Shown here: in pieces, positions 52,801-59,990 of the stretch
Position numbering within the stretch: position 1 is the first letter of the stretch
Layout: each line of letters begins with the position of its first letter
NCBI GenBank assembly: GCA_018697195.1
Contig: JAGMWU010000043.1
Coordinates: 1-64,000, forward strand
DNA length: 64,000 nucleotides
Reading direction: 5' to 3'
Source: Certhia americana
Taxonomy: Eukaryota; Chordata; Aves; Passeriformes; Certhiidae
Notes under the pieces: model-generated
What the model was told of the DNA's origin: nothing
What the model saw: only the letters and a program-made list of their open reading frames with translations
The model's database searches: none
Translations under genes and position numbers: made by a program

Positions 52801-55800
52801 AGAAACTAAACAAGCCTAAATGGACACTACAACGTCACTGAAATTATCACACCTGAAGACCAACTTGATTTCTTGTAAATAAGGGTTATTAAGAAGCACT
52901 CCAAAGTACTCGATAGCCAAGAACTGTTAGTGACATCTATTTACTTTGGTTATTTTGGGCTGCTCTCTTCTTACATTACACATAGTATTCCTTCAGAAAG
53001 CACCATCCAAAAAGAAAAATCCTGGTCTCTGAACAAACAGTTATTTCTTTCCTCCTGGCCTGTCTTTCATTACTATTTCCAGTGAGTCATAAAAGAAATA
53101 TCCAAAGTGAGGCAAAGATGGTGGTAGTCCACCACTGTCCTTTCCATACCTCTCCCCACCCACTTCTCAGAAAAATACAGTTCTGAATGTGCATTCCAAG
53201 CCACTTCCAGCCCAGACAGCCACTCCCTGCCAACTGCATGAGGTCATACAAAACAGTACAGGATCTGTAGAGAAATATCTTCAGACCAAACAGGAGCTGA
53301 TAAAAACCCAAATAAAGTGGTAAGAGCTAAGTAGAAGTTACTTCAATTTACAGCTAGTGATAATAAAATATTATCTATGAATACTCCTGAATTACAATCT
53401 AACACAGCACTTGCATTGTATCTGAGAGACGCAGGAAACAATCAAAAAGAAACCCCCCAACCATAAAACAACACATACGAAAAACCAATCCAAACGACCA
53501 ACCCAAAACCAGTACCTGACGCAATCTGCCAGTGGAAACACTGATGAAGGATATTGTAGTAAAACACCCTAACTACTAGATAAGGGCCACAAAAATCAGG
53601 TCTCAGGCTTCTTCTATTCAAGATAAATATACCCTTACTCTTCTATGAGCATGAGCTGGCAACAGAATATATTTGTACAGTTTTATCTGCACTGCCACAG
53701 CTTTTCTATTAGACTACTGTGATTTGAAGACAGGGAAAAAAAAAAAAAAGGTAAAGCAATCCAAACAAACAAAAAAGAGAAAATGAAAAAGAAAACTTGA
53801 AGTATTAAACAACACTTATTAATAAAGCCATTTTTCCTCAAGAATGAGGCATCTAGTCCATACACAGTAGAGGAACCCCTCTATTCACAATCTTCATTTT
53901 AACTGCAAGTTTAATTTCAGTCTTTCACTCACTTGAGCAACTTAGTTGCACTCTTTTCTTACACTCTTTACAAACTAGCAAGAATTAATTCCTGTTTCAC
54001 AAGACCCTTGCACATCATTAACTGAAATAAAAAACTACTAAAGAACAATAGAACAACAGTGACATTGAAAAATACCCAACCAAACAACACGCTGGAATAC
54101 CATTAAATAACTACAAATTTTTCCTCTGATAATGCTTCTGTGTACTTTCATTAGCAGACAGGTCCTGCAAACAGCTATAAATTGCCATAAATTGAGTACA
54201 GAAGTACTCAAAGTTACTGCACATGGGCCGTCAGATCAGATAGCTTTAAAATTTTCTAAATTTTTTATTTCAATACAAAATTAGATGCTAGCCAATTTTC
54301 ACATTTCTTCTAACATTTTAAAAAAAAACCACTCTGCTTCTACGTTCCATATCTATTGCTTGGTTAAAGGGATAGCAAGCCCCTGACAATGCTGATGCAA
54401 TGCAAATCAGCATGTTGTTAATCGCATGATTTTAGGTGCCTTTATGTTGTAGAAAAAAAAATTAATACAAACTATAGTTTGCAATGCAATATTATACTGT
54501 AATAATGTAACATAATTACGGGCAAGAGGAGAGGAGTCACCAAGTCTTGTCCTTCAGCTGCCTCCCACCCTGCCTTGGCTACCATCAACTTTACAATGTT
54601 CCCTTTTTCAGCTTCTGAGTATGACACAGAGTATACCAGCTACTTTCCTCTGCACTTAGCACTCCTCCTTAGAGATATAACTTCCAATCTGACATTCCTT
54701 CACCATGAAGAAAGATTATAAGCCCTCTCATACCTCACAGGCACTCTAATTAATAGCACAAGCAAAATGCCACAGTATCTAATTCAAATGCTATGCCTCA
54801 GTTACACTACTGGTAAAGAAGTAAAATGTGGAAAATCTCAGATCAAGGGCATTAATTCCAAACACACTGCTCTCTTATAGTTCTTGTTTTATTGTTTCTG
54901 TTAAATAAACTCCTTACCAAAAAAGCAGCCAAGAGCCCTTTTTACTAGTAGTAAGAAATAAAACTTGAAGGGCAATTTACAAATAACTTCTCAGGAAGGA
55001 AAAAAATTCCTAGAAGCAGACAGTGAACTCAAGCCTTTGCTCTCCCTTGCATGTCTTAATTATTAAACTCAGAAGTCTGCTCCCCTCCTAGTAATTTAAT
55101 CTTTAACTCTTACACTAGGTGATAGGGCCTTAACTATAGGAATCAGGAACTCCCACTCACATACACGTGAATAGGCTGTATGCCACTAAGCAAATATGGG
55201 TTATGGGTTGGATAAGGGTTGAGGCTCGCCAAGCAGACCCTCTACTTGAAAAAGAAGTGCTCCAACTGCCAAGGTGGATACAAGGAAGGCTGTACACCAC
55301 TACCTGCATTTTGAGCAACACAGCTGTTGCTTCATTTTTTACAAAACATACTGGCAACCACTAGGCATAATTTGAAACATCTCAAGGCTCAACCTGAAAC
55401 AGGAGAGAAAACTGTTTTTTCTGACAAGGCGTGGCAAAAATCAAATGCCCAGCTGCTCAACCTCATCAATATCAGGACAACACTCAAAAGCAGAGATAAA
55501 ATCACTAAGAACTTCAGAGTCAAAGCTAATTTATTTAAAGAGTAAGTTCCCTCAATTAAACATGAGCTTGATGAAAATATTAAAGCTGTTAGTGTGGAAC
55601 ATATTTTTGCCTGAGTTTTTTTTTTTTTTTTAGATCTGGGCATGGATTTCAAGAGAGAATCAGCTTACTCCAAGGCTGATGACAGGAAGAGTCCACAAGT
55701 GAAAGATCTGGGGGTCCTTCAAGCTTGAACAGTTACTACAGTGCAACTCATCTCTCTCCCTGTTCGCCCAGCATTTGCTGCTAAAGACTTTGGATTCAAA

Positions 55801-58800
55801 GGGAAGCAGTTCTTTTGAAACACAAAATTTTGAAACACAAAATGTCAGATCTTACTGCTTCAAACTTCATTCAAGTCTGTGTGGAAGAAAAATTATTATC
55901 TACTAGTAACTAAGCAGTCTCTGTGAACTTAACAGTAGTGGCAATTCTCATAAAGCACCTGAAGGACTACAGCATAAACTGTGTGCTCCCTGTCCCTTCA
56001 AAAATATACTGTACATTCTTGGTAAAATTAAAGTCCTGGAATTAAATCCTTCATATTCTGCCAGCAGTGAACTTGTACAAATCCAGTACTTCCTCCTCAG
56101 TAAAATCACTACAGCTGAACGTGTCTGCCTTTCTAAAGAAGAATTACACAAATTTATACAAAATTCATCACCCATGCAGGGAAAATCTTCTGGCTCTTAA
56201 CCCATACCATCTTTTGAAGGACAAAGGGAGACTTAAGTGTTCAGTGAGCCATGACAAAACACGCTCTCGGCTATGTCGAACATGTGTTTATGTATATTGC
56301 ATTCCTATTCCTCACATACAGCATATAGGATTTAATGTTTGCAAAATACTTTTAAAAATAGCAACAACAGGACTTCATGCATTCATTTTTAATACCAGTC
56401 CTTTTTCCTTCACAGCATTTACTGTGTTCTGATCATACTTTCAATTAATTGCCTGAATGAAGATATACAGGATGTTTATATGCTTATTAAACATGGTGAT
56501 TACACACATGCTGGAAGACAAGAAAAAAAAAGTTATTTCAATATTTTAAACAAAAATCAGGAAAAGTCTAATTCAGCAGGATCAAGTGAAGGGTAACACA
56601 CTCAGGAAAACGCAATAGACCATATAAACATATGGTGAGAAACAAATTTCAGCAGCACAAACTTCAAGGTGACAACTCAGCAAAACTCTACTATGCCAGA
56701 ACATCATGAAAAAGCAGACGCCATGCAAAAATATATTATATTATCAAATCTATTGGGGTATACAAAACAATCGCTGCACTCTTTATAAGTATGCCCACTA
56801 ACACTCTGTTGAAAAAGTTTTCTGTCTTTTGGTAGTGGACTTCCAGAAAGACACTGAGTGCCTGGAGAGAAGACCAAGCAACCCAGGGAAAAGTACTACA
56901 GATTATTAAATAGATGGATGCATGGAGAAATATGGAAGAATTGAGTTCTCAGTGTGCAAGGGATATACACTGATACAATCTAAATTTGTAAAAGGTTTAA
57001 GTTAAGAGGAAGGAAGTAACTGCTTTTCATGTGCAAGACGGGAGGCAATATTGCAGCAGACATACACAAGACAACATGCCTTTTCTTGGGTTTAGACTTA
57101 AGAGATAGACATGGTTAAAGAACAAAGGGTTTTTTATCTAAAACAGTATCTAATAGGGATTTTTATGGTGCAATAATTCGCCAGGTGGAATATGCCAAAA
57201 TGAACACACACTGGAGATCGCATATACAATTTTATACACTTTCTAAATCAGAATATTTAACAATAATGCTCCAATTAGAGGTATAAATGAACAGTGTGAC
57301 ATTTTCTTATCTTAAAGTTTTTTTTCCACAAAGGGGTTTAATTTTAGTTTACAGGATGTTTTAGAAAGGGTCTTGGTTTTTCAAAATACCATAAGGGTTT
57401 TTTGGCCTCCGATTGTGATGCCTTTAGGGTGTTTGGTCTTCTGTCTTAATAGACTATCAGGACAACGCTAAGGTAATAGACTGAAAGAATTACAAGTATG
57501 CATGTTAAGAGTATTGAGAATATATAAGAAGTATACAAACAGAAACGGTACAAAATCATCATGACATCAGGAGAACCCATCCAGTGCTAGGAATAACAGA
57601 GCAATACAGCTACAGAGTCCTTGTCATGAAGTCCCTGAGATTGTTAGATACACACATCAGAGGTCAGTTGGTTTTTTTGGGGAAGGGAGTTTCTTTGGTT
57701 TTTTGGTTGGTTGTTTTTTCTAGTGAAACTATAATGCCACTAAGAAACCAACACGAGGTAAGATGCATCCAAATTATTCCCCATACCAAAGGTCACATTT
57801 TAAAGCACCAGCAGTTTCAAAATCAATTATTCTCACCTCTTTGCTTCCTCCAGATGACAAAGGTATTCATAGGCTACATTCTGGCGCCGCCTTTCATCCA
57901 TTTCCTCTGCTGTTAATCTCTCGTTATCCAAGACAGCTGAAAATAAACAAAACATGTCCCTCAGATGGTTAAAGATCAAATGTAACGGAACAGGCACATC
58001 AAAAATCACATACAACCTCTCCCACAGAAACTCATCACAGTTTTTTTAATTCAAAAAACTAAGGATCTGATGACTTGTTCTTCACTAGCAACAGAAGATG
58101 CCCCATTTCCTTATATTTGTCCCATAACTTTACCAGCTTCCTTCTTCCTGATTTCTCAAATTGACTGTATCCCTCTTACAATTTCTTAGAAACAATTCTT
58201 TATTTTCTTATTTTTTTCTAGCTTTGCCTTTGTCTTCGTCAAAAGTACATCAGTGACCATTTGCCCCCTCACCTATCCTCTGATTCTGATAGTAAAACAT
58301 TACGGAAGGACACAAATACATATTCACATCATATAATCCCTTCTATATCTTTATAGTCCATCTCTAAAACAAGGTGGAAATGCTACTCACACTCCCTGTT
58401 TGGAAGGGAATCATTCAGATTCACAACCTGCATGCCATCTTCAGATTATACTGAAGACCCACATAGGGGTAATATGCCTAAATCTTCCACTTTCTGTGAG
58501 TTCAAAGCCTCAGTGAAAAAGTTGTCTCTTCCCATACTTACAGCTAAATATATCTCATACCAAAAAAAAGAAAAAAAACCCCACAGCTTTTTAGGTTTTA
58601 TGGACCAATTTGACAAATAGGAAATGTCTCATACTGTTCTTAAGCAAAGATTAGCTTATACCTAAAACGCCTTCAACAATAACCTACTGTGCATTTGTGA
58701 GACCCCAGCAGGAACACTATATCCAGGTCTGGCGTCCTCAACACAAAACCATTTAGAGCAGGTTGAGAGTAGAGCAACAAAGATGCTCCAGGGGCTGGAA

Positions 58801-59762
58801 CACCTCTCCCACAAAGGTAGGCTGAGACAGCTGGAATTTTTCAGCCTGGAGAAGACTCCAGGGATACTTTATTGTGGCCTTTCAGTACTTAAAAGGGGGC
58901 TTATAAAAAGAATCAGGGGATACTGATAAGACAAGGGGGAACAGTTTTAAACTAGAAGTGGAGACACTTAGAGCAGATAGAAGGGAGAAATTCTTGAACC
59001 AAGAAGATCGTGCGGCATTGGCATAGAGAAGCTATGGTGGCCCCATCTCTGGAAACGTTAAAGTAGGTCGACCTACTGCCGCTTACGGCATCGCCCCTCC
59101 ACAGCACCACGTTTGATAATCTTTTTCACCGTGGATAATTTGTGACGCAATATCGTAGCACAGCTGAGCCTGCAGGTCGGACGCCACGATCCAAAGCCTC
59201 CCTCTCCACCGCCAGCCTATGACAAGGCAGCGAAGGTGTTCGACGGGCGCGGCGGCTCGCCCGGCAAACCGGGTGTGGTCACCAAAATCGGCGGGAAGGC
59301 GGAAGGCAGGGCAGGGCCGCCCCCGCCCCGCCCGCGGCGGACATCTTGGGCGAGGTGCGGGGCCCGCCTGCGGCAGACGACGGCAGCACAAGCGTGGGAC
59401 GCCCCGTCGCTGCCCATCCACTGCCTTCTCCCAGTACTCGTCTCCAGCACTCAGGAGGACTGCTGAGCTTCGACGAGCTCCCGCACGGCACGGCGCCCAC
59501 CTCGCGGGAGGCGCGGCTCGCCAGGGTCCGTGAGGAGAGCCGGCGGGGCGCACCGCGCCCGCGGGGCAGTCCTGAAGCCCAGCTCCCCCCATGCCTGCGG
59601 CGGCCCAGCCTCCCCTCCCTGCTCTGAGCCCTGGAAGGCACGGACATCTCGGGCTGGGCATCGCTTGGCGACCACGCGGATTCCCGGACCCTCGGGGGCC
59701 CAGTACTCACAGCCATAGTGGGGCCGGGACACGGCCAGCCCGTCCACGTCCTCCGCCGCCAT
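10688..59762 (-). CDS. IQGAP1: IQGAP1, Ras GTPase-activating-like scaffold protein, complete (38 exons)
   Basis: Multidomain cytoplasmic scaffold at the cell cortex and junctions. The family binds F-actin (CH domain), ERK (WW), calmodulin and myosin light chain (IQ motifs), Cdc42/Rac1-GTP (GRD), and E-cadherin/beta-catenin/CLIP-170 (C-terminus). Splicing the 38 exons listed separately gives 4,971 nt: 1,656 residues plus TAA, in frame across every junction. That is one residue shorter than human (1657), and the difference lies before HYGSVLDNERL. Domains in order: CH about 43-158, IQGAP repeats about 216-677, WW about 684-712 (W684/W688, W706, P709), four IQ motifs about 745-862, GRD about 1003-1236, RGCT about 1450-1580. 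The GRD carries Thr at about 1045 (IVTGNP), where active RasGAPs have the arginine finger, so it should bind but not activate GTPases. WW-domain wording and residue-level similarity fit IQGAP1 rather than IQGAP2/3. The locus is compact (49 kb of coding span). Confidence 0.97.
12343..12451 (-). CDS. IQGAP1: IQGAP1 exon 37
   Basis: Residues 1583-1619: QFKNVIFEISPTDEVGDFEV, then KAKFMGVQMETFMLHYQ. Acceptor TTTCATAG, donor GTAAGAAC. Confidence 0.95.
13293..13415 (-). CDS. IQGAP1: IQGAP1 exon 36, RGCT
   Basis: Residues 1542-1582 plus two bases: KVSKKPREMKGKNSKKISLK, then YTAARLHEKGVLLEIEDLQG. Donor GTGAGTAT; an upstream GTAACC inside the exon was rejected because it breaks the frame. Confidence 0.94.
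13688..13730. repeat. C17 then A24 homopolymer pair in IQGAP1 intron 35
   Basis: Seventeen C at 13688-13704, then AC, then twenty-four A at 13707-13730. The primary transcript reads poly-U then poly-G. Run lengths are prone to sequencing error. Confidence 0.9.
13916..13941. repeat. C18 then A8 homopolymer pair in IQGAP1 intron 35
   Basis: Eighteen C followed by eight A, about 210 bp from the similar C17/A24 pair and in the same orientation. Confidence 0.9.
14290..15055 (+). mobile_element. CR1 LINE fragment, 3' end, in IQGAP1 intron 35
   Basis: Plus orientation, antisense to IQGAP1. The 5' part keeps decayed reverse-transcriptase words (for example SSEVPTNWKRK at about 14474 and SLT-type and GDSQY words near 14600), broken by stops and shifts. 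The 3' part keeps the CR1 tail, including GGTCCCTTCAAACCCAAACC and the terminal TCTATGGTTCTATGGTT. Not capable of moving. Confidence 0.9.
15067..15233 (-). CDS. IQGAP1: IQGAP1 exon 35, RGCT
   Basis: Residues 1487-1541 plus two bases: DIRNQRRYRQRRKAELVKLQ, then QTYSALNSKATFYGEQVDYY, ending LASKG. The donor GTAAGTATCTT runs within about 11 bases into an antisense CR1 tail. Confidence 0.94.
16307..16519 (-). CDS. IQGAP1: IQGAP1 exon 34, PKC-site region and start of RGCT
   Basis: Residues 1416-1486: EAEHHRAMQKRAIRDAKTPD, then KMKKSVTVKEDGNLNLQEKK. The paired phosphoserines of human IQGAP1 (S1441/S1443 in KKSKSVKED) correspond here to S1440 and T1442. Confidence 0.95.
16946..17033 (-). CDS. IQGAP1: IQGAP1 exon 33
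   Basis: Residues 1386-1415: NTKRLIVDVIRFQPGETLTE, then ILETSATSEQ. Acceptor TTCTTTGCAG, donor GTATGA. Confidence 0.95.
18331..18466 (-). CDS. IQGAP1: IQGAP1 exon 32
   Basis: Residues 1341-1385 plus two bases: GEGSGNVNDPNREMLAKTEV, then SLTLTNKFDVPGDENAEMDA. Human has GESSGNLNDPNKEA, so this linker is moderately diverged. Confidence 0.94.
19916..20018 (-). CDS. IQGAP1: IQGAP1 exon 31
   Basis: Residues 1307-1340 plus one base: LLLDHQDAIAPEHNDPIHEL, then LDDLGEVPTIESLI. Confidence 0.95.
20357..20489 (-). CDS. IQGAP1: IQGAP1 exon 30
   Basis: Residues 1262-1306: RRFFQAACEVPELQDKFNID, then EYSDLVTLTKPVIYISIGEI. The start was set by phase and the RRFFQ word. A second AG 13 bases downstream (TTTTTTTCAG) would shift the frame. 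Confidence 0.93.
21256..21488 (-). CDS. IQGAP1: IQGAP1 exon 29, GRD with FLR/PA-type motif
   Basis: Residues 1185-1261 plus two bases. NLLYYRYMNPAIVAPDAFDI is the RasGAP signature block. Ends NEYLLQSYQKF. Largest coding exon (233 bp). Confidence 0.97.
23648..23732 (-). CDS. IQGAP1: IQGAP1 exon 28, GRD
   Basis: Residues 1156-1184: PYGMRFIAKVLKDSLHEKFP, then DAGEDELLK. Donor GTGAAG. Confidence 0.95.
23821..23961 (-). CDS. IQGAP1: IQGAP1 exon 27, GRD
   Basis: Residues 1109-1155 plus two bases: SKLPYDVTPEQALCHEEVRT, then RLEASIRNMRTVTDKFLSAI. The following intron is only 88 bp. Confidence 0.95.
25172..25396 (-). CDS. IQGAP1: IQGAP1 exon 26, GRD with Thr at the arginine-finger position
   Basis: Residues 1034-1108 plus two bases. 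IHEIVTGNPTVIKMVVSFNR carries Thr at about 1045, matching human T1046, in place of the catalytic arginine of RasGAPs. Continues through QNALRQILAPVVKEIIDDKS to QTGEA. Confidence 0.96.
26177..26340 (-). CDS. IQGAP1: IQGAP1 exon 25, GRD
   Basis: Residues 980-1033 plus two bases: TNPTYLAKLIFQMPQNKSTK, then FMDSVIFTLYNYASNQREEY. Start of the RasGAP-related domain. Confidence 0.96.
26395..26475 (+). mobile_element. CR1 3' tail fragment in IQGAP1 intron 24
   Basis: GGTTGGACTTGATCTTAAAGGTCTTTTCCAACCTCA is typical CR1 tail wording, split here by small changes. The element is only about 80 bp. Intron 24 itself is 209 bp. Confidence 0.75.
26550..26705 (-). CDS. IQGAP1: IQGAP1 exon 24
   Basis: Residues 928-979: DVVSHSKKLTKKNKEQLSDM, then MMLNKQRGGLKALSKEKREK, ending HLFYLLQ. 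Acceptor TTCTTTCCAG, donor GTAAGC. Confidence 0.96.
27732..27940 (-). CDS. IQGAP1: IQGAP1 exon 23
   Basis: Residues 858-927: INAENPPMAVVRKFVHLLDQ, then SDQDFQEELELMKLREEVVT, ending NKITLQ. Predicted helical segment between the IQ motifs and the GRD. Confidence 0.96.
28340..28630 (+). mobile_element. CR1 fragment in IQGAP1 intron 22
   Basis: Recognisable CR1 3' wording: GCAATGTGCACTTGCAGC, CTGGAGTACTGTGTTCAG, GGGGCCCCCAACA and GTCCAGAGGATAGC. Antisense to IQGAP1. Truncated at both ends. Confidence 0.88.
28702..28771 (-). CDS. IQGAP1: IQGAP1 exon 22, IQ motif 4
   Basis: Residues 835-857 plus one base: INDVVKIQAFIRANKAREDY, then KTL. A CR1 fragment lies about 70 bp beyond its donor. Confidence 0.94.
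28864..28935 (-). CDS. IQGAP1: IQGAP1 exon 21, IQ motif 3
   Basis: Residues 811-834: IQSMTRMYQARRRYRDRLQY, then FRNH. Phase 0-0, 72 bp, flanked by introns of only 94 and 92 bp. Confidence 0.94.
29030..29113 (-). CDS. IQGAP1: IQGAP1 exon 20, IQ motif 2
   Basis: Residues 783-810: SQWRGYKQRKAYQIRLDYLH, then AQKDQVVK. Phase 0-0, 84 bp. Donor GTAGTGCG is weaker than most in this gene. Confidence 0.94.
30221..30391 (-). CDS. IQGAP1: IQGAP1 exon 19, IQ motif 1 and start of IQ 2
   Basis: Residues 726-782. IQ1 is LITKLQACCRGYLVRQEF (Q in place, G and R present). Ends in the IQ2 start PAITCIQ. Confidence 0.95.
30738..30880 (-). CDS. IQGAP1: IQGAP1 exon 18, WW domain
   Basis: Residues 678-725. WW domain: WVKHWVRGGYHYYHNLRTRE, then GGWDEPAEF. 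W706 and P709 are the conserved terminal pair. Ends QLSREEIQ. Confidence 0.96.
31251..31412 (-). CDS. IQGAP1: IQGAP1 exon 17, internal repeat 6
   Basis: Residues 624-677 plus one base: FSLGILAINEAVDHGDVSQT, then LSALRSPDVGLYGVTPECAE. The acceptor TTATCCAAG was chosen because it restores F-S-L-G (human F-A-L-G). A second AG nine bases downstream (CTCCTTAG) would give an in-frame TGA. Confidence 0.9.
32370..32460 (-). CDS. IQGAP1: IQGAP1 exon 16, linker module
   Basis: Residues 594-623 plus one base: DTQDETAVLWLDEIQDGIHK, then ANKDTEESQR. It ends with a single T before GTAAGTATT. That T decides which exon 17 acceptor keeps the frame open. Confidence 0.93.
32461..35140 (-). other. IQGAP1: IQGAP1 intron 15
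   Basis: 2.7 kb of AT-rich intron. Nothing recognised inside it. Other introns over 300 bp not described separately (4, 6, 7, 8, 9, 11, 12, 13, 16-19, 23, 25, 26, 28-34, 36, 37) likewise show nothing I can name. Confidence 0.7.
35141..35304 (-). CDS. IQGAP1: IQGAP1 exon 15, internal repeat 5
   Basis: Residues 539-593. Core AIGLINEALDEGDTKKTLQA, then LQTPAAKLEGVAPKVAQHYQ, ending AKREKAQ. Length 164 bp. Confidence 0.95.
35505..35592. repeat. A-rich (CAAAAA)n-type tract in IQGAP1 intron 14
   Basis: Runs of A broken by single C or T. On the transcribed strand it is U-rich. It may be the tail of an old retroposon, but no body is recognised. Confidence 0.85.
36655..36712. repeat. Poly(A)-rich tract in IQGAP1 intron 14
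   Basis: Long A runs with single G or T interruptions, followed by an A/G-rich stretch to about 36,790. No recognisable element body. Confidence 0.85.
37232..37356 (-). CDS. IQGAP1: IQGAP1 exon 14
   Basis: Residues 497-538 plus one base: RYIDDLVKLKAERSAEGNEF, then ITWNDIQSCVDHVNKVVREE. Longer linker between repeats 4 and 5. Confidence 0.95.
37883..38043 (-). CDS. IQGAP1: IQGAP1 exon 13, internal repeat 4
   Basis: Residues 444-496 plus two bases. Core SVALINRALDSGDMNTVWKQ, then LSSPVTGLTNIEDENSQ. Length 161 bp. It joins exon 12 directly without a linker exon. Confidence 0.95.
38410..38573 (-). CDS. IQGAP1: IQGAP1 exon 12, internal repeat 3
   Basis: Residues 389-443. Core AVAKINSAIRMGDAEKTVAE, then MVNPEAQLPEVYAFAADLYQ. 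Length 164 bp. Confidence 0.95.
39615..39699 (-). CDS. IQGAP1: IQGAP1 exon 11, linker module
   Basis: Residues 361-388 plus one base: AGLTGPLQKEELQMGVDAAN, then RAAQQYQQ. Too short to show as an open frame by itself. Found from the conserved LQKEELQ and AAQQYQ words; both junction phases fit. Confidence 0.93.
40228..40395 (-). mobile_element. CR1 3' fragment in IQGAP1 intron 10
   Basis: Starts ATCACAGAATCACTGAAGCT and continues with the complement of the CR1 tail (GACCTTTAGGATCATTGAGT, TCCAACC). Same strand as IQGAP1. Confidence 0.85.
40732..40895 (-). CDS. IQGAP1: IQGAP1 exon 10, internal repeat 2
   Basis: Residues 306-360. Repeat core AISKINLALEQGDALALYEA, then LATPALGLRGLQ and DWYFKQFLSDRQQK. 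Length 164 bp. Confidence 0.95.
41363..41453 (-). CDS. IQGAP1: IQGAP1 exon 9, linker module
   Basis: Residues 276-305 plus one base: IASESSDRERDVYEELLTQA, then EIQGNINKVN. Length 91 bp, identical to exon 16, and the same phase pattern (0 to 1) as exons 11 and 16. Confidence 0.94.
42106..42284 (-). CDS. IQGAP1: IQGAP1 exon 8, internal repeat 1
   Basis: Residues 216-275. First IQGAP repeat: AVIAINEAIDRQVPADTLTA, then MKNPNAMLINL and YQATLYRAKQDK. Length 179 bp. It begins after the first codon base and ends on a codon boundary, as do exons 10, 12 and 15. Confidence 0.95.
42661..42774 (-). CDS. IQGAP1: IQGAP1 exon 7
   Basis: Residues 178-215 plus one base. Reads EEEISNMRLELEKYGIQMPA, then FSKIGGILANELSVDEAA. 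Links the CH domain to the repeat region. Confidence 0.95.
43769..43836 (-). CDS. IQGAP1: IQGAP1 exon 6, end of CH domain
   Basis: Residues 155-177 plus one base: SLYLFKLGLAPQIQDLYGKV, then DFT. Acceptor TTTCCTAG, donor GTAAAA. Confidence 0.95.
44028..44575 (-). mobile_element. CR1 fragment in IQGAP1 intron 5
   Basis: Minus orientation. The tail end at 44028 reads AATTACAGCATGGTTGAGGC; the body includes CCAGGATCTTGTCCAGATGG, CTGGAGAGTCCAGAACTGGA and GGACTGCAGGTGTGGC. About 550 bp. Confidence 0.87.
44742..44955 (-). mobile_element. CR1 3' fragment in IQGAP1 intron 5
   Basis: GATCACAGAATCACAAAAAG and GGCTTGGGTTGGAAGGGATC, then CTGCCACAGGCAGGGACACT. Minus orientation, the second CR1 piece in the same intron. 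Confidence 0.9.
45834..45910 (-). CDS. IQGAP1: IQGAP1 exon 5, CH domain
   Basis: Residues 130-154 plus two bases: IFYPETTDIYDRKNMPRCIY, then CIHAL. Donor GTAAGG. Confidence 0.95.
47553..47630 (-). CDS. IQGAP1: IQGAP1 exon 4, CH domain
   Basis: Residues 104-129: ATGLHFRHTDNVIQWLNAMS, then EIGLPK. Human has AMDEIG, so this copy has Ser for Asp. Phase 0 on both sides. Confidence 0.95.
47995..48151 (-). CDS. IQGAP1: IQGAP1 exon 3, CH domain
   Basis: Residues 51-103: RWMEACLNEELPATTELEEG, then LRNGVYLAKLGNFFSPKVVS, ending REQTRYK. Part of the calponin-homology actin-binding domain. Acceptor GCACTTCTAG, donor GTGAGT. Confidence 0.96.
48235..48255. repeat. (CTG)7 microsatellite in IQGAP1 intron 2
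   Basis: Seven perfect CTG units, read as (CAG)7 in the IQGAP1 primary transcript, about 85 bp beyond the exon 3 acceptor side. Confidence 0.95.
48415..48640 (-). mobile_element. CR1 fragment in IQGAP1 intron 2
   Basis: CATTCCAACCCTCTGCCATA, AGCAGGGACACCTTCCACGA, CTCTGGGCAAGCTGCTCCAG and a TTTTTCCCTAATATCTA segment match CR1 wording in minus orientation. Confidence 0.88.
48641..57836 (-). other. IQGAP1: Bulk of IQGAP1 intron 2
   Basis: AT-rich intronic sequence of the largest intron. It has short A-runs (about 53735), a T17 run (about 55616-55633) and several short C-runs. I recognise no exon, RNA gene or full-length element. Open frames here are all under 125 codons and resemble nothing known to me. 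Confidence 0.8.
57837..57936 (-). CDS. IQGAP1: IQGAP1 exon 2, start of CH-domain region
   Basis: Residues 18-50 and two bases of 51. Reads SVLDNERLTAEEMDERRRQN, then VAYEYLCHLEEAK. Acceptor TTTATTTTCAG, donor GTGAGAAT. The following intron 2 is the largest (9.7 kb). Confidence 0.96.
58685..59065 (+). mobile_element. CR1 fragment in IQGAP1 intron 1
   Basis: Plus orientation: TGTGAGACCCCAGCAGGAAC, CAGGGGCTGGAACACCTCTC, CAGCCTGGAGAAGACTCCAG. The 3' end is lost. The CpG island begins within about 25 bp of its end. Confidence 0.88.
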
Positions 59763-59990
59763 GGCGCTGCGCTGGGCTGAGGCTAGCGGGAGCTGGGCGC
59801 GGTTGTTCCTCTTCCTGCCGCACCGGGTGTGGCGGGGGAGGAGTCGCCCCTCCGCGCTCTCTCCTCCTCCCCGCCCCGGCCGCACGCTGGCCGCCCCCGC
59901 CACCTTCGGCCGCCGCTGGAGAGAAATGAGTTGTTCACCTCCCCTCCGGCCGGACCCGGTCCCCCAGTTCAGCTCGGCCCGTCCCGTAGA
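59085..59990 (-). promoter_or_regulatory. IQGAP1: IQGAP1 CpG-island promoter and 5' UTR
   Basis: Dense CpG from about 59,085 in intron 1, across exon 1, to about 59,990. Upstream of the ATG it has CCCCGCCCC (about 59,870) and CCGCCCCCGCC-type GC boxes and no TATA box. The transcription start must lie above 59,762, but the sequence alone does not place it. Large open frames on both strands here are GC artefacts. Confidence 0.85.
59711..59762 (-). CDS. IQGAP1: IQGAP1 coding exon 1
   Basis: Residues 1-17 plus one base. The start ATG (complement of 59760-59762) has G at -3 and G at +4. It reads MAAEDVDGLAVSRPHYG. The donor GTGAGTAC follows. Upstream sequence is GC-rich, fitting a CpG-island 5' UTR. 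Confidence 0.93.

Noticed and set aside
10688..59762. IQGAP2 or IQGAP3 as the identity of the large gene
   Set aside because: The total length, N-terminus, IQ/WW wording and NKKFYGK end match IQGAP1 residue for residue over long stretches.
59083..59903. Long open frames (145-192 codons) in the IQGAP1 CpG island on both strands
   Set aside because: Overlapping frames in GC-rich DNA are expected by chance, and exon 1 of IQGAP1 explains the only recognisable peptide.
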